A DNA stretch of 64,000 bases from Streptomyces sp. NBC_00433 (GTDB lineage: Bacteria > Actinomycetota > Actinomycetes > Streptomycetales > Streptomycetaceae): positions 2,732,001-2,796,000 of the forward strand of contig CP107926.1 in assembly GCA_036015235.1 (NCBI GenBank), read 5' to 3'. Below, one piece after another: positions 62,377 through 64,000 of the stretch. Numbering within the stretch: the first letter of the stretch is position 1; each line of letters starts with the position of its first letter. The notes under the pieces were generated by a model, which did not search any database, was not told where the DNA came from, and saw only the letters and a program-made list of their open reading frames with translations. A program made the translations under genes and the position numbers.

Positions 62377-64000
62377 AGCGCAGCGCCGCCTCCACCTGGC
62401 GGGCCACCTCGGCCGCTCGCGGCGGCGGGAGCACCTTGCCGTCCTTGCCGACGACGTAGAAGGCGTCGACCGCGTTGGAGCCCAGGGTGGAGATGCGGGC
62501 CGAGCGTACGGTCACGCCGGTCGCGGTCAGGGCCAGGCCGATGCGGTGCAGCAGGCCCGGGGCGTCATGGGCGCGCACCTCGATCACGGTGGCGGTCTGC
62601 GAGGTGTGGCCCGGGGCGACGGTGACCCGGGGTGGCGGCGGGGTGACGCCGCGCCGCCTGGGGTAGGCGGCCTCGCGCTCGGCGAGCCTGGACTCGATGT
62701 CGAGGGTGCCCTCGAAGGCCCGCGCCAGGTCGGCCCGCAGCCTCGCGGTCTCGGGCAGCGCGCCGTATTCCGCCGAGACCCGCCAGCTGAGCAGGGCGAC
62801 CGGGCCCTCGCCGATCGGGTCGACGGCCCGCAGGTCGGCGGCTCTGACGCCGAGCCGGTGCAGCGCGAGCACCCCGGCGGCCTGGGCGAGCAGCCCGGGG
62901 CGGTCCGGGACGGCGAGCAGCAGCTCCACGCCCAGCGCCTCGTCCAGGGCCTCGCCCTCGCCGTCGGGCTCGGCGTGGGCGTGCAGGGCCAGCACGGGGC
63001 CGTGGGTGCGGGCGGCCTCGATGGCGAGCCGCTCCTCCTCCGCGGTGGAGTCGCGGTCGGCGGCCTCGGGCAGCGCACCGGTGTCCAGCGCCCCCGCGAC
63101 CCGGTCGACCAGGTCGGCCAGCAGCGAGGCCCGCCAGGTGCTCCAGGCGGCAGGGCCGGTGGCCAGGGCGTCGGCCTCGGTGAGCGCTGCCAGCAGCTCC
63201 AGCGTGGAGGTGTCCCGTACGGTGCCGGCGACCGCGCGTACGGTCTCCGGGTCGTCCAGGTCGCGCCGGGTCGCGGTGTCGATCAGCAGCAGGTGGTGGC
63301 GTACGAGCAGCGCCAGCGTGTCGGCGTCGGCGCTGTTGAAGCCGATCCTGGTGGCGACATCGCGGGCGATGACCTCGCCGGCCTCGCTGTGGTCGCCCGG
63401 CCAGCCCTTGCCGATGTCGTGCAGCAGGGCCGCGGTCAGCAGCAGGTCGGGGCGGCCGACCCGGCGGGTCAGGCCCGCGGCCTGCACAGCGGTCTCGACC
63501 AGGTGCCGGTCGACGGTGAAGCGGTGCACGGCATTGCGCTGCGGTCGGCAGCGGACCCGCTCCCAGTCCGGCAGCAGCCGGGTGATCAGTCCCTCGGCCT
63601 CCAGCGCCTCCCAGACCTGCACGGTGGACTCGCCGGCGCCGAGCAGCGTGACCAGCTGCTCACGGGCCTCGGCGGGCCAGGGTTCCGGCAGCGGGCGGGC
63701 GGCCGCGGCCAGCCTGCGCACCGCGTGCAGCGAGAGCGGCAGGCCCGCCTGCGCGGCGGCGGCTGCGGCCCGCAGCGGCAGCACGGGGTCGCGGTCGGGC
63801 TTGGCGGCCAGCGCCAGCACCGCCTCGCCCTCCTGCTCCACGACGCCGTCCGCCAGCGGTACGCGCTCGGGTGTGTTGCCGGCCGGGGTGCTCCTGCTGC
63901 GGCCGAGCAGCCGGCGGCGGGGCCGGGAGTCGCGGGCCCGCAGCACCCGGGCGACCTCGCGCCAGGTGACGTCGGAGGCGTAGGAGATCCGCCGGGCGGC
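62375..64000 (-). CDS. glnD: [Protein-PII] uridylyltransferase, C-terminal part (truncated at right edge)
   Basis: The reading frame is open to the end of the window, so the N-terminal nucleotidyltransferase domain lies outside. The visible 541 residues hold the HD phosphohydrolase domain (LLTAALLHDIGKGWPGDHSEAG, and LLVRHHLLLIDTATRRDL) and two ACT domains at the end (LLLAVPDRPGLLAQAAGVLALHRLGV and EVRAHDAPGLLHRIGLALTATGVTV). GlnD senses glutamine and modifies PII. It ends in a strong hairpin. Confidence 0.93.
   Translation of the reverse strand, partial: AARRISYASDVTWREVARVLRARDSRPRRRLLGRSRSTPAGNTPERVPLADGVVEQEGEAVLALAAKPDRDPVLPLRAAAAAAQAGLPLSLHAVRRLAAAARPLPEPWPAEAREQLVTLLGAGESTVQVWEALEAEGLITRLLPDWERVRCRPQRNAVHRFTVDRHLVETAVQAAGLTRRVGRPDLLLTAALLHDIGKGWPGDHSEAGEVIARDVATRIGFNSADADTLALLVRHHLLLIDTATRRDLDDPETVRAVAGTVRDTSTLELLAALTEADALATGPAAWSTWRASLLADLVDRVAGALDTGALPEAADRDSTAEEERLAIEAARTHGPVLALHAHAEPDGEGEALDEALGVELLLAVPDRPGLLAQAAGVLALHRLGVRAADLRAVDPIGEGPVALLSWRVSAEYGALPETARLRADLARAFEGTLDIESRLAEREAAYPRRRGVTPPPPRVTVAPGHTSQTATVIEVRAHDAPGLLHRIGLALTATGVTVRSARISTLGSNAVDAFYVVGKDGKVLPPPRAAEVARQVEAALR

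Overview
The window is high-GC (roughly 70 percent) chromosomal DNA from an actinomycete, almost certainly Streptomyces or a close relative. The sporulation sigma factor whiG, four tandem type I signal peptidases, GTG starts, and the order ffh / proS / rpsP / rimM / trmD / rplS / sipWXYZ / yraN-comM-dprA / whiG / rpsB-tsf-pyrH-frr-cdsA / rlmN all fit. No tRNA, rRNA or CRISPR array was seen. Most genes after about 26 kb lie on the minus strand, so the core operons read right to left.

Left part, 1-26 kb: nitrogen and polyamine catabolism. It holds the 5' end of an acyl-CoA dehydrogenase, three aldehyde dehydrogenases (one an mmsA type), a PucR-family regulator, a large membrane-anchored ATPase, gabT, a PAP2 phosphatase, a potD-A-B-C-puuB polyamine uptake and oxidation operon, an adenosine deaminase-like gene overlapping a GDPD gene, and an Lrp/AsnC regulator driving a class III aminotransferase divergently from a gamma-aminobutyraldehyde-type dehydrogenase. 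Together these genes could import putrescine or other polyamines, oxidise and transaminate them, and pass the carbon through succinic semialdehyde. An unusual ABC pair (ATPase with eroded motifs plus an FtsX-like membrane protein) and a LOG-family gene follow.

26-31.6 kb: a three-gene thiamine-type ABC transporter (thiB-thiP-thiQ) behind a clear TPP riboswitch, then rlmN.

31.6-38.6 kb: an accessory island. A 23-bp perfect direct repeat, part of a roughly 50-bp imperfect one, covers the start codon of rlmN and recurs just before cdsA. The island has no integrase and looks like the remnant of a site-specifically integrated element (cis-mobilizable-like). It holds a cluster of GTGAG/CTCAC motifs, an IS5/IS1031-type element with an extra gene overlapping its transposase, an IS3-family element split by an IS1182-type element (7-bp target duplication), and two or three small membrane-anchored proteins of unknown function.

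38.6-64 kb: core genes for phospholipid synthesis, translation, uridylate supply, development (whiG), DNA uptake and processing (dprA, comM, yraN), protein export (sipW-Z, ffh), ribosome maturation (rimM, trmD, KH protein), proS, and the start-truncated glnD at the right edge.

All function calls come from motifs and remembered family resemblance; no search was run.
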